A stretch of DNA of 64,000 nt from Actinoplanes xinjiangensis (GCF_003148685.1 NZ_QGGR01000021.1:1-64000); one strand, 5' to 3'. Positions 33,476 to 42,720 are shown, counted from the first letter of the stretch. Notes: generated by a model from the letters alone, not told the origin. Numbers and translations are program-made.

Positions 33476-35707
33476 TCATGCGGTGATGGCGGGTTGTGAC
33501 GGCAGCAGGTCGAGGTCGGCGGCGGCGACCGGACGGCCGAAGTGGTACCCCTGCAACAGGCGGTAGCCGATGCGGTGCAGGACTTCGGCCTGTTCCGCGG
33601 TCTCCACGCCTTCGGCCACCGCGGTCAGCCCGAGGCCTTCGCAGACGTGGATGAGCGCCTCGGCGATCACCCGATGCTCGCCGGCGCCGGTGATGTCGTC
33701 GATGAACGACTTGTCGACCTTGAGAGTGTCCACCGGAACGGTCCGCAGCAGCCGCAACGACGAGTGGCCGGTGCCGAAGTCGTCCAGGGCGATCCGTACG
33801 CCCAGGGCTCGCAGTTGATGGAGGGCCTGCACCGCATGACCGCCGTCGAATACCGCCGTCTCGGTGACTTCGACCGTGAGGTGGGTGGGCGGCAGACCGG
33901 TCGTGGTGAGGATGTCCGCGACGGTCTGCGGGAACCCGGGCCGGGCGAGTTGGCGGGCCGATACGTTGACACTCAGATAGCCGGGTGCCGTCGCCATCGT
34001 GTCGTCGCGCCAGCGGACCATCTGCTCGCAGGCGGTCCGCAGTACCCACGCGCCGAGTTCCACGATGAGCCCGTTGCGTTCGGCGACCGGGATGAAATAG
34101 GCCGGGCTGATCGGGCCGCGTTCGGGGTGTTCCCAGCGCACCAGCGCCTCCACCCCGGCCATCCGGCCCGCCGGGGCGGTGACGATCGGCTGATAGACCA
34201 CCCGGAACTGGTCGCCGTCCAGGGCGGCGCGGATCTCCGCGCCGAGACGAGCCTGCTCGCCGGCCTGCTCGTCCAGCGCCGGCGACCAGCGCCGGTACGG
34301 TTCCCCGGTGCCCTTGGCGGCGTACATGGCCGTCTCGGCCCGGCGCAGGACCTCTGCCGAACTGGTCGCGCCTTCACTGTCGCCGATACCGATGCCCGCT
34401 CCGACGAGCAGTTCGTTGCTGCCGGCAAGGATCGGCTCGCCCATGGTGCCGGCGAGCCGGGCAGCGACGCGTTCAGCGGCCTCGGTGCTGTGGCCGGTCA
34501 GCAGCAGCGCGAACTCGTCTCCGCCCATCCGGGCCACCAGAGCGCCGGCGGGGGCTGCTCCGCGGATGCGGGCGACCAGATGTCCGAGGACCTCGTCGCC
34601 GACCTGCCGGCCCAGCTCGTCGTTGACGCTCTTGAATCCGGTCAGGGCCAGGTACACGACGTGGGCGCAGTGATGCGCCGTCACCTGGCACAGCCTGTCC
34701 TCGAAGTGCCGCCGATTGGCGGACCCGGTCAGATCGTCGTGGGTGGCCAGGTGTTCCAGCTGACTCGTCTTGCGCTGCACCTTGCGTACCAGGCCCCGGG
34801 TGCGCACGAAGGCGAGCACACACAGAACGATGCCCACGGTGGCGATGGCGAACCGGCCGGCCAGGCTGGCACCGGCCTGCGGCACGAACAACATGGCCGG
34901 TGCCAGCACAGCACATGCCGTCGCCAGAGCGACCGGTCCCCGTCCGATCCCGGCTTCCGCAGCCGACGCCGGCGGTCCCTCCGCCGCCATGCTGGGGTGC
35001 AACGCCGCGGCGCCCCAGAAGACGTAGGAGAGCAACCATCCGGCCGACAACTCGTAGCCGTCGCCGCCGGAATGCAGCGACACCACGGAGAACGCGACAT
35101 CGGCCGCGAACAGCAGCAGCGCACCGGTACCTAGCAGCTTTGCGCTCGGCGTGCGGGCGCCGGCACCGATGAACATCCGGGTCAGCAGGGCCAGAAGTAC
35201 GGCGTCGGCCGCGGGATAGGCGGTGCTGATCACCTTTTCCAGCATCGAGGCCGACGTGGTGGCGGCGGTCGGCTGCAAGACGAAGATCCAGAAGACCAGT
35301 CCGAGGCCGGCCGCGACCATTCCGGCATCGACGAGGGTTTCCATGTCGCTGCGGGTGCGGCTCCGCACGAACTGGAGGAGCCCTAGGACCAGAGGAGGGT
35401 AGGCGGCGAGGTACCAGACGTCGGCGAACGACGGGTACGGCTCCTCGTGCAGGACGTAGACGTAGTAGCTCCACACCAGGTCGCCGATGACCGCAAACGT
35501 CTGCCCGGCGGCGAACAGGTACCACATGGCAGGTCGGCGGGGCCGGTAGCGGCGCACGCCGGCCACGATCATCAGCGCCGAGCAGAACCCGATGGTGTTG
35601 TAGACCAGGTTCGAGGCGAGACCCTCGCGCGGCAGCAGGTAGTAACCGATCGTCGCCGCGGTTCCCGCAACGACCCACCAGACCAGCATCTTGTACCGCA
35701 CGGCCAA
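33476..35707 (-). CDS. Membrane GGDEF/EAL protein, probable c-di-GMP phosphodiesterase
   Basis: 743 residues: about nine membrane helices (1-305), GGDEF domain (about 315-475), EAL domain (about 488-735). The EAL domain keeps GVEALVRWEHP, DDFGTGHSSL, LKVDKSF and AVAEGVET, so it should be active. The GGDEF signature MGGDEF is intact, but the metal-binding strand normally reading LDLDxFKxxND here reads LALTGFKSVND, losing both aspartates, so the cyclase is probably dead and may act as a GTP sensor. The membrane module resembles that of the protein at 6.4 kb (both contain SFADVWY- or SLGDLCF-like and SYxFWGAAALHPSMA-like stretches). Confidence 0.92.
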   Translation of the reverse strand: MAVRYKMLVWWVVAGTAATIGYYLLPREGLASNLVYNTIGFCSALMIVAGVRRYRPRRPAMWYLFAAGQTFAVIGDLVWSYYVYVLHEEPYPSFADVWYLAAYPPLVLGLLQFVRSRTRSDMETLVDAGMVAAGLGLVFWIFVLQPTAATTSASMLEKVISTAYPAADAVLLALLTRMFIGAGARTPSAKLLGTGALLLFAADVAFSVVSLHSGGDGYELSAGWLLSYVFWGAAALHPSMAAEGPPASAAEAGIGRGPVALATACAVLAPAMLFVPQAGASLAGRFAIATVGIVLCVLAFVRTRGLVRKVQRKTSQLEHLATHDDLTGSANRRHFEDRLCQVTAHHCAHVVYLALTGFKSVNDELGRQVGDEVLGHLVARIRGAAPAGALVARMGGDEFALLLTGHSTEAAERVAARLAGTMGEPILAGSNELLVGAGIGIGDSEGATSSAEVLRRAETAMYAAKGTGEPYRRWSPALDEQAGEQARLGAEIRAALDGDQFRVVYQPIVTAPAGRMAGVEALVRWEHPERGPISPAYFIPVAERNGLIVELGAWVLRTACEQMVRWRDDTMATAPGYLSVNVSARQLARPGFPQTVADILTTTGLPPTHLTVEVTETAVFDGGHAVQALHQLRALGVRIALDDFGTGHSSLRLLRTVPVDTLKVDKSFIDDITGAGEHRVIAEALIHVCEGLGLTAVAEGVETAEQAEVLHRIGYRLLQGYHFGRPVAAADLDLLPSQPAITA

Positions 35708-35918
35708 GCAATTCGGCAGCAGAGTTGTCGGACTTAAGGTGTCGGCTCCGCTGCCGTCGACATCACAGGGCCCGCACCGAGGGCTGTCTTCGCCGACTTG
35801 TTTGCGGCTGGTGGTTTATGCCGTCTTTCGGGGGTATCCGGCCCTGGACAGGGCCGTGCAACCAGGCCGCCGTGGGCCAGGAGGCACGGCCGAGTGCGAT
35901 ACGACACGGAGGCTGCCC

Positions 35919-36914
35919 GTGACTCGACCGGCGACCCGAGAGCGAGCGAACGACAGACGGACCCGGATACAGCGGCGCGGCCGTGGACTCGGCTGGATGA
36001 GTCTCGGCCTGGGCGTGGCACAGCTGGCGGCACCGGACACGGTGCGCCGGATCAGCGGTGTGGACGACTCGGCGACCTCACGGGCGGTGGTGCCACTGGT
36101 CGGGGCACGGGAACTGGTCCACGCGGCCGGCCTCCTGACGAGCCGGCGCAAAGGTGCCTGGGCCTGGACCCGGGTCGCGGGCGACGCGATGGACCTGGCC
36201 GCGCTGGGGATGGCCATGGCCCACCGGGGCGGGAGCCGCCGTCGACGGCTGCTCGCCGTGACCGGTGCCGTCGCCGGGATCACCGTGCTCGACCTGCTGA
36301 CCGCAGTGCAGGCCACCCGTACGAAGGACATCGGCTCCGCGCAGGCGCGGGGCACACGCAAAGGAGGATCCATGGAATTGACGGCGACCACGACCATACG
36401 CAAACCCGCGACGGAGGTGTACGCGTTCTGGCGCGACCTGGAGAACCTCCCGACGTTCATGGCGCATCTCGAACAGGTCCGCACCACCGGCGAACGGACG
36501 AGTCACTGGACCGCCGACGCCCCGTTCGGCAAGGACGTCGGGTGGGACGCGGAGATCGTCGATGAGGTGCCCGGCGACAGGATCGCGTGGCGCTCGATCG
36601 GCAACGCCGACGTGCCCAACACCGGCACCGTCCGCTTCGTGCCCGCTCCCGACGGGGTGAGCACCGAGGTGCACGTCGCGCTGACCTACGACATCCCGGG
36701 CGGCACGATCGGCAAGGCGGTCGCCAAGTACTTCGGCGAGGAACCGCACCAGCAGCTCGACGACGACCTGCGCCGGCTCAAGCAGGTACTGGAGACCGGC
36801 GAGGTGGTCCGCTCCGACGGCGCCCCGTGGGGCAAACAGGCGCGCAAGGAGTTCCCGCAGCGCCCCGCGCAGCCGCTGTCGGACGCCGAACTCGCGAAGG
36901 GAGCGCAGGCATGA
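35919..36914 (+). CDS. Membrane-linked SRPBCC (cyclase/dehydrase-like) protein
   Basis: 331 residues. The N-terminal half (about 35-140) is hydrophobic and helical (MSLGLGVAQLAAPDTVRRI, GDAMDLAALGMAMA). The second half (about 152-290) is an SRPBCC/polyketide-cyclase-like domain (VYAFWRDLENLPTFMAHLEQ). The GTG at 35919 has GGAGG a few bases upstream. An AAGGAGG with ATG 36372 lies exactly at the domain boundary in the same frame, so a free SRPBCC domain could also be made. It overlaps the alcohol dehydrogenase gene by ATGA. Fusions of this type paired with a zinc dehydrogenase recur in actinobacteria; their substrate is not known to me. Confidence 0.83.
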   Translation: MTRPATRERANDRRTRIQRRGRGLGWMSLGLGVAQLAAPDTVRRISGVDDSATSRAVVPLVGARELVHAAGLLTSRRKGAWAWTRVAGDAMDLAALGMAMAHRGGSRRRRLLAVTGAVAGITVLDLLTAVQATRTKDIGSAQARGTRKGGSMELTATTTIRKPATEVYAFWRDLENLPTFMAHLEQVRTTGERTSHWTADAPFGKDVGWDAEIVDEVPGDRIAWRSIGNADVPNTGTVRFVPAPDGVSTEVHVALTYDIPGGTIGKAVAKYFGEEPHQQLDDDLRRLKQVLETGEVVRSDGAPWGKQARKEFPQRPAQPLSDAELAKGAQA

Positions 36915-38086
36915 GGGCGAACACCTGGGCGGGCCGTAACAAGGTCGAGGTCCGTGACGTGCCGGACCCGAAGATCCTCAACAGGCGCGACGCCATCGTA
37001 CGGATCACCTCCACCGCCATCTGCGGCTCGGACCTGCACCTGGTCGACGGGTATGTGCCCACGATGCAGGACGGCGACGTGATGGGCCACGAGTTCATGG
37101 GCGAGGTGATCGAGGTCGGATCGGGCGTCGACCCGACCAGGCTGCGCGTCGGGGACCGGGTCGTCGTGCCGTTCCCGATCGCCTGCGGCGCGTGCGCGGC
37201 CTGTGCCGCCGAGCTGTACTCGTGCTGCGAGAACAGCAACCCGAACGCCGGGATCGCGGAGAAGATGTTCGGCCACCCGACCGCCGGGATCTTCGGCTAC
37301 TCGCACCTGACCGGCGGCTTCGCGGGTGGTCAGGCCCAGTACGCGCGGGTGCCGTTCGCCGACGTCGGCCCGCTCAAGATCGAGTCGGACCTGACCGACG
37401 AGCAGGTGCTGTTCCTGTCCGACATCCTGCCCACCGGCTACATGGGCGCCGAGATGTGCGACATCCAGCCCAGCGACGTGGTGGCGGTGTGGGGTGCCGG
37501 CCCGGTCGGCCAGTTCGCCATGGACAGCGCCCGGGTGCTCGGCGCCGCGAAGGTCATCGCCATCGACAAGGAGCCCTACCGGCTGCAGATGGCCGAACGG
37601 GCCGGCCACATCCCGGTCAACTTCGACGAGGTCGATGTGCGGTCGCGGCTGCTGGAACTGACCGGCGGGCGCGGACCGGACAAGTGCATCGACGCGGTCG
37701 GCCTGGAGGCCACCCACGGCAGCGCGCACATCGCCGCCTACGACCGGATCAAGCAGGCCGTACGCTCGGAGACCGATCGCCCGCACGCGCTGCGCCAGGC
37801 GATCATGTCGTGCCGCAGCGGCGGTGTGGTCTCGGTGATCGGCGTGTACGGCGGACTGCTCGACAAATTCCCCGCCGGCGCCTGGATGAACCGGTCGCTG
37901 ACCTTGCGTACCGGTCAATGTCATGTCCAGCGCTACATGAAACCGCTGTTGCAGCGCATCGAACGCGGTGAACTCGACCCGACCCGGATCATCACCCACA
38001 CCATGCCACTCGACGACGCGGAACGCGGTTTCGACATCTTCAAGAACAAGCGCGAGAACTGCGAGAAGGTCGTCCTCAAACCCTGA
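36911..38086 (+). CDS. Zinc-dependent alcohol dehydrogenase (formaldehyde-dehydrogenase-like)
   Basis: 391-residue medium-chain dehydrogenase. Catalytic zinc ligands are Cys38 (ICGSDLH) and His60/Glu61 (GHEFMG). The structural-zinc loop is at about 92-106 (CGACAACAAELYSCC). The Rossmann motif VWGAGPVGQFAM binds NAD(P). The long loop NPNAGIAEKMFGHPTAGIFGY is typical of the glutathione-independent formaldehyde dehydrogenase-like branch. Translationally coupled to the SRPBCC gene. A 14-bp hairpin follows its stop. Confidence 0.92.
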   Translation: MRANTWAGRNKVEVRDVPDPKILNRRDAIVRITSTAICGSDLHLVDGYVPTMQDGDVMGHEFMGEVIEVGSGVDPTRLRVGDRVVVPFPIACGACAACAAELYSCCENSNPNAGIAEKMFGHPTAGIFGYSHLTGGFAGGQAQYARVPFADVGPLKIESDLTDEQVLFLSDILPTGYMGAEMCDIQPSDVVAVWGAGPVGQFAMDSARVLGAAKVIAIDKEPYRLQMAERAGHIPVNFDEVDVRSRLLELTGGRGPDKCIDAVGLEATHGSAHIAAYDRIKQAVRSETDRPHALRQAIMSCRSGGVVSVIGVYGGLLDKFPAGAWMNRSLTLRTGQCHVQRYMKPLLQRIERGELDPTRIITHTMPLDDAERGFDIFKNKRENCEKVVLKP

Positions 38087-38106
38087 CCGTCACGCGGTGT
38101 CCGTCA

Positions 38107-38145
38107 GGTGCCGGCCGGCCACTCCGCCCACGGCCGGTCGGCACC
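38107..38145 (+). terminator. Terminator hairpin after the dehydrogenase gene
   Basis: The 14-nt arms 38107-38120 and 38132-38145 (GGTGCCGGCCGGCC with GGCCGGTCGGCACC) pair fully apart from one G-U pair, around an 11-nt loop. Confidence 0.7.
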
Positions 38146-38255
38146 GGACCGGATTCAGGACGCCCGATCGAGAAGGTCGTCACCAGCGCGGACGGAACGC
38201 GGGCGTCGCCGGAAGGACCCCACTGGATCGTCCCTCGAGGACGGGGCGGCGCGGC

Positions 38256-38286
38256 TTGACCTCAAGCAAGCTTGAGCTCCTAGCCT
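38256..38286 (+). promoter_or_regulatory. SoxR-type promoter
   Basis: TTGACC (-35, 38256-38261), a 19-bp spacer and TAGCCT (-10, 38281-38286). The 18-bp element CCTCAAGCAAGCTTGAGC (38260-38277) matches the SoxR box pattern in all but its last base. The predicted start of transcription falls on the GTG at 38293, so the mRNA would be leaderless. Confidence 0.8.
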
Positions 38287-38292
38287 GGCCCG

Positions 38293-39252
38293 GTGACTGA
38301 CTCCCGAACACCGATGACGGCGGGCCGGACGATGCGGGCGGTGGTCTTCGACGAGCACGGCCCGCCCGAGGTACTACGCGTGGCGCAGCTGCCGGTGCCC
38401 GAGCCCGGCCCGGGCCAGATCCGGGTCCGGGTCCGCGCCACCGGCGTGCAGCCGTTCGACACCGGCCTGCGCCGGGGCGGCTCCGGCTTCCCGGTGACCT
38501 TCCCGCAGCAGATCGGCAACGAGTACGCCGGTGTGGTCGACGCGACGGGCCCCGACATCACCGGGCTCGCCGTCGGCGACGAGGTGCTGGGCTGGGTGTT
38601 CCTCGCCGGGCTGGCCGACTACGTGGTGGTCGACGCGAGCGCCGCGGTCGCGAAGCCGCCGACCATGCCGTGGGAGGTCGCCGGCTCGCTGTCGGCGTCC
38701 GGCCAGTCGGCGTACACCGCCCTGCACGAGCTCGGCGTCGGCGCCGGGCAGGTGGTCCTGGTCCACGCCGCGGCCGGTGGCGTCGGCACGGTCGCCGTCC
38801 AGCTGGCCCGGGCCTGGGGCGCCCGGGTGATCGGCACCGCCGGCGAGGCCAACCACGACTACCTGCGCGATCTGGGCGCCGAACCGGTGACCTACGGCGA
38901 CGGCCTGGTGGACCGGGTGCGCGCCCTGGCGCCGAACGGGGTGGACGCCGTCGTGGACGGCGCGGGCGGTCAGGCGCTGCGCGACTCGATCCGGCTGGTC
39001 GCCGAGCCGGACCGCGTCGTGACACTCGTCGACCACGCCCTCGCCCAGGACCTCGGCGCCCGTGGCGTTCGGGCGCAACGTTCCGCGCAGCGCCTGGCCG
39101 AACTGGTCTCGCTGTGGGAGAAGGGCTCGCTTCGGCTGCACGTGCGGGCCACCTACCCGCTCGAGGAGGCCGCGGCCGCGCACCGGGAGGTGGAACGCGG
39201 CCACGGCCGGGGCAAGGTCGTGGTGGTCCTCGACGATCAGCCGGCCCGCTGA
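38293..39252 (+). CDS. NADP-dependent quinone oxidoreductase-like protein
   Basis: 319-residue MDR-family protein without zinc ligands. It has the N-terminal MRAVVFDEHGPPEVLRV, GNEYAGVV, and the cofactor motif HAAAGGVGTVAVQLARAWGA at about 157-176. Such enzymes reduce quinones or enones with NADPH. The GTG start lies 7 nt after the -10 hexamer of a SoxR-type promoter and has no ribosome binding site, so translation is probably leaderless; the internal ATG at 38314 is an alternative. Quinone reductases are typical SoxR targets in actinomycetes, where SoxR responds to redox-active compounds. Confidence 0.9.
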   Translation: MTDSRTPMTAGRTMRAVVFDEHGPPEVLRVAQLPVPEPGPGQIRVRVRATGVQPFDTGLRRGGSGFPVTFPQQIGNEYAGVVDATGPDITGLAVGDEVLGWVFLAGLADYVVVDASAAVAKPPTMPWEVAGSLSASGQSAYTALHELGVGAGQVVLVHAAAGGVGTVAVQLARAWGARVIGTAGEANHDYLRDLGAEPVTYGDGLVDRVRALAPNGVDAVVDGAGGQALRDSIRLVAEPDRVVTLVDHALAQDLGARGVRAQRSAQRLAELVSLWEKGSLRLHVRATYPLEEAAAAHREVERGHGRGKVVVVLDDQPAR

Positions 39253-39442
39253 GCGGTGACCGCCCCGGCCGCCGGCGTGGCGCGCCGCGTCCGCACAGCC
39301 CCGCAGAATCGCCGAGACGATCCGGCAGACCGCCATCCTGCTGTGGCTCGAACGGACTACGCCGTACGGGCTCATCAAACCGACCGGGTTTCCCGCCGGC
39401 CCAGCTGTCTCGGACGCGTACGCCCCCGATGGGAGAATCTGC

Positions 39443-40720
39443 ATGCCGGCACGGCCCGGTCCCGGCCGCCTGTTCCCTGCACTGCGCGAGGCGGTGGGAG
39501 GGCTGCCCCGAGAGTTCTGGTGGCTGTGGACGAGCACGCTGATCAATCGGCTCGGCGGCTTCGTCACCACGTTCCTGTCGCTCTACCTGACCGCGGACCA
39601 GGGATTCTCGGCCAGTTTCGCCGGCCTGGTGGCGGCCGTGTACGGGCTCGGCGGAGCGGTCTCGGCAGTACTCGCCGGGATGCTGGCGGACCGTTTCGGC
39701 CGCCGGCCCACGCTGCTGATCTCGCAGCTGGCGACCGCGGTGGCTCTGGCGACGCTCGGCGTCATGCAGCATCCGGTCGCCATCGTCGTGGTCGCCACCA
39801 TCCTCGGACTCAGCGCCAACGCCTCCCGTCCGTGCATCCAGGCGGTCATCGCCGACCTGGTGCCCCGCGCCGACCAGGTCCGGGCCTTCTCCCTGAACTA
39901 CTGGGCGGTCAACATCGGGTTCGCGCTGGCGTCGGCCGGCGCAGGCCTGCTGGCCGAACGCGGATACCTCCTGCTCTTCTTCGGCAACGCCCTCTCCGTG
40001 CTCGCGTGTGCTCTGCTGATCTACCTGAAGGTGCCGGAGACCCGGCCGGCCGCGCCGATCGAGGCACCGGCCAGGCACGGCCGCGCCGGTCGCCACGGCA
40101 TGGGACCCGTGCTGCGTGACGGCCGGTTCATGGCCGCCGTGGGCTTGACCTTCCTGCTGGCCATGGTGCTGATGCAGTACACGACCTCACTGCCGGTCAG
40201 CATGGGGCTCAACGGGTTCTCCAGCGTCGACTACGGGCTCGCCATCAGCATGAACGGCCTGGTCGTCGTGCTGGCCACGATCCCCCTGACCCGTGCGATC
40301 AAGCGGCGGAACCCACTCGACGTCCTGGTCGTCGCCGCCCTGCTGTCCGGATGGGGGTTCGGGCTCACCGCCCTGGCGGACTCGGTTCCGCTCTACATCG
40401 CCACCGTCTGCATCTGGACGGTCGGCGAAATCCTCAACTCCCCGACCAGCATGGCCGTGGTGGCCGCCCTGTCCCCGGCCCATGCCCGCGCCCGCTACCA
40501 GGGCATGCACACGTTCGCCTGGTCGGCGGCGACCTTCGCCGGCCCGCTACTGGGCGGCCTGGCGATCGACCACCTGGGCGACGATGCACTGTGGTACGCC
40601 TGCGCGGTGTTGGGCACCGTCGTGGCGCTCGGCTACCGCTTCCTGCGCGCCCGGTTCGCCCCGCTGTTCGACACCGCCCGACCGGAACCCGCGCAGCCGG
40701 AGCCGACCACCACCGCCTGA
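39443..40720 (+). CDS. MFS transporter (multidrug efflux-like)
   Basis: 425 residues with about twelve membrane helices. The loop 2-3 signature GMLADRFGRRPTLL is intact and a basic central loop (ARHGRAGRHG) separates the two halves. LTADQGFSASFAGLVAAVYGLGG at the N-terminus is typical of drug-efflux-type MFS. The ATG is preceded by GGGAGAATCTGC, a fair ribosome binding site. The 190 bp upstream hold no recognisable regulator or leader peptide. Substrate unknown. Confidence 0.85.
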   Translation: MPARPGPGRLFPALREAVGGLPREFWWLWTSTLINRLGGFVTTFLSLYLTADQGFSASFAGLVAAVYGLGGAVSAVLAGMLADRFGRRPTLLISQLATAVALATLGVMQHPVAIVVVATILGLSANASRPCIQAVIADLVPRADQVRAFSLNYWAVNIGFALASAGAGLLAERGYLLLFFGNALSVLACALLIYLKVPETRPAAPIEAPARHGRAGRHGMGPVLRDGRFMAAVGLTFLLAMVLMQYTTSLPVSMGLNGFSSVDYGLAISMNGLVVVLATIPLTRAIKRRNPLDVLVVAALLSGWGFGLTALADSVPLYIATVCIWTVGEILNSPTSMAVVAALSPAHARARYQGMHTFAWSAATFAGPLLGGLAIDHLGDDALWYACAVLGTVVALGYRFLRARFAPLFDTARPEPAQPEPTTTA

Positions 40721-40861
40721 CCACCGTTCCTACTTCGCGACGCTCACCGCAGCTTCGGAGATCGCAGATTCGCTGCTCCTCACGCCGATGGGTGACTCAT
40801 GCGCTTGATGGTTCGCCTTTGCTGCCGATAGACGTAGGGATACCGAGCCTGCTGGAGGAAC

Positions 40862-42490
40862 GTGGCGATGGCCGTGCTGGGGCTGTCAGCGCTGTTCGGC
40901 GCAGCGATCGCTGTCTCCATGGCGGTGGGAGCCATCGCATGGCGCCGGCGTCACGAAGCCGTCGGTTTCGTGACGATCGGTCTCATCGCCGCTGGAGCGG
41001 CCTGGTGGTCAGCCATGTCGTTGGTGCCGCTGCTGACCCAGAACCCCCAGGCCGTCTGGATCAGTCTGGCGGCGGCGTATCCAGGGGTCTTCCTACTCGT
41101 CGTGGGATGGTGGGCGACCGCACGAACGCTGGCCGACCGATTCTGGACCCTGAGCAGGCGCACCGGCCTGGCGCTGTTGTGTGAACCACTGGTGTGCGGC
41201 GTGGCCCTGCTGACCAACCCGTGGCACCACCTGTTCATCGTGCGCCTACAGCCCACGGATCTCGACGGTGCGCTCGCCGCCGTCTTCGGTCCGCTGTTCT
41301 GGCTGCATGCCGTCTACTGCTACGCCCTGGTGCTGTACTCCGCCGTCACCATCTTCCGGACCTTCATCAGAGCGACCCACCGGTACCGCGGTTACCTGCT
41401 CGCCGTTCTGTCAGCGGCCCCGTCCGCCACCATCAACGTCGTGGCGGCCGGCTCTGGTGGCCGGCTCATCGATCTGACCGCTGTCGGCTTCGCCGTCGGC
41501 GCACCGGTGATGTATTGGGTGGTCAAAAGCCAGTCGGTGACGGCCGTTGCCCCGGTGGCACATCACAAGCTGTTCCAGACGATGGACGACCTGGTGATCG
41601 TCCTGGATCCTAATGGGCGCATCATCGACCACAATCCCGCGGCTGCCGAGGTCCTGATCCAGATGCCGGCGGCCGACCCTTCGACACCCCGGGGAACTGC
41701 CGTTTCCGCCGAACTCGCCGACCTCGTCGTACGGGGCCCCGGCGATTACGTGGTGACGGGTACCGGCCGGTCCGGTATCGACCTGAGCATCCGTATCACC
41801 GCTCTCCATGATCGGCGCGGCAATCCCGCGGGCCTGGTCATGGTGGCCCGCGACATCACCGAGCAGAACCGGCAACGCCAGGCGGTGGAGCAGGCCAACG
41901 AACGTCTTCGTCAGCAACTGGTGACGATCGAGGGACTCCGCGAGACCCTGGTCGATCAAGCGTCGCGCGACTATCTGACGGGTCTGTACAACCGGCGACA
42001 CCTGATGACGGAACTGTCACGGATCGCCGCCAGCGGCGAACACTTCGCCGTTGCACTACTCGACATCGACTTCTTCAAACAGATCAACGACCGGTACGGA
42101 CACAAGGCCGGCGATGACGTGCTCATCCGTGTCGCCGGCCTGCTGCAGGCTGCCACCTATCCGGGAGAGCTGGCAGCACGTTACGGCGGCGAAGAGTTCG
42201 CCCTGTTGCTCCGCGAAACGAGCAGCAGGGATGCAGCCCGGCGCATCGACGTCCTGCGACACCTCATCGAGACGTCGCCGATGCGCGCCGCCGACGCCGA
42301 CATCACGGTGACGTTCAGCGCAGGCGTCGCACTGAGCACCCAGGTCACGGGGCACCTCGACGCCCTTGTTCATGAGGCGGACCAGGCCCTCTACACAGCG
42401 AAGGCGAACGGTCGCAACAGGGTCGAGATCAGCGTGAACGCACCGGACGCCGCCGATCTTCATCAGGAGGATCGTTCTCGGCCCCGGTGA
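40862..42490 (+). CDS. 7TM-PAS-GGDEF diguanylate cyclase
   Basis: 542 residues. Seven membrane helices (1-215) resemble the histidine-kinase N-terminal 7TM sensor. A PAS domain (about 228-345, HHKLFQTMDDLVIVLDPNGRIIDHNPAA) and a linker helix follow. The GGDEF domain (about 366-525) has intact LDIDFFKQINDRYGHKAG and YGGEEFALLL, so it should make c-di-GMP. No RxxD inhibition site precedes GGEEF. GTG start with GGAGGA upstream. This and the TPR-GGDEF protein are the two likely active cyclases of the window, opposite the two likely phosphodiesterases. Confidence 0.92.
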   Translation: MAMAVLGLSALFGAAIAVSMAVGAIAWRRRHEAVGFVTIGLIAAGAAWWSAMSLVPLLTQNPQAVWISLAAAYPGVFLLVVGWWATARTLADRFWTLSRRTGLALLCEPLVCGVALLTNPWHHLFIVRLQPTDLDGALAAVFGPLFWLHAVYCYALVLYSAVTIFRTFIRATHRYRGYLLAVLSAAPSATINVVAAGSGGRLIDLTAVGFAVGAPVMYWVVKSQSVTAVAPVAHHKLFQTMDDLVIVLDPNGRIIDHNPAAAEVLIQMPAADPSTPRGTAVSAELADLVVRGPGDYVVTGTGRSGIDLSIRITALHDRRGNPAGLVMVARDITEQNRQRQAVEQANERLRQQLVTIEGLRETLVDQASRDYLTGLYNRRHLMTELSRIAASGEHFAVALLDIDFFKQINDRYGHKAGDDVLIRVAGLLQAATYPGELAARYGGEEFALLLRETSSRDAARRIDVLRHLIETSPMRAADADITVTFSAGVALSTQVTGHLDALVHEADQALYTAKANGRNRVEISVNAPDAADLHQEDRSRPR

Positions 42491-42531
42491 CGACGAACGA
42501 CTCGTCCCCGACGGGCGGCCACGCTCCCCGT

Positions 42532-42720
42532 TCAGTGGCCGGTGAAGACAGCGTCACGGCGCTCGATGAAGGACTGGATCCCCTCGGCGCCGCCGGCGGT
42601 CGAGAACAGCCGTGCGATCTCCGGGCGCAGACGCTCGATCGCGGCGCTCTCGCCGTGCTCGTGGGCCAGGTGGGCGGAAGCGACGACGGCCCGTACCCCC
42701 AGGGTGTGGAAGCGGAAAAC
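42532..42720 (-). pseudogene. 3' relic of an enoyl-CoA hydratase gene
   Basis: On the minus strand about 55-60 codons read AAIERLRPEIARLF, GGAEGIQSFIERRDAVFTGH and stop. This is the usual C-terminus of enoyl-CoA hydratase/isomerase proteins (EGxxAFxEKRxPxFxG pattern). No start codon or crotonase core (oxyanion-hole region) remains upstream; the sequence before it is not recognisable. The rest of the 42491-42946 gap shows nothing else I can support. Confidence 0.65.

Noticed and set aside
39253..39442. Leader peptide or attenuator before the MFS gene
   Set aside because: No small frame with a ribosome binding site and no alternative hairpins that I could support.
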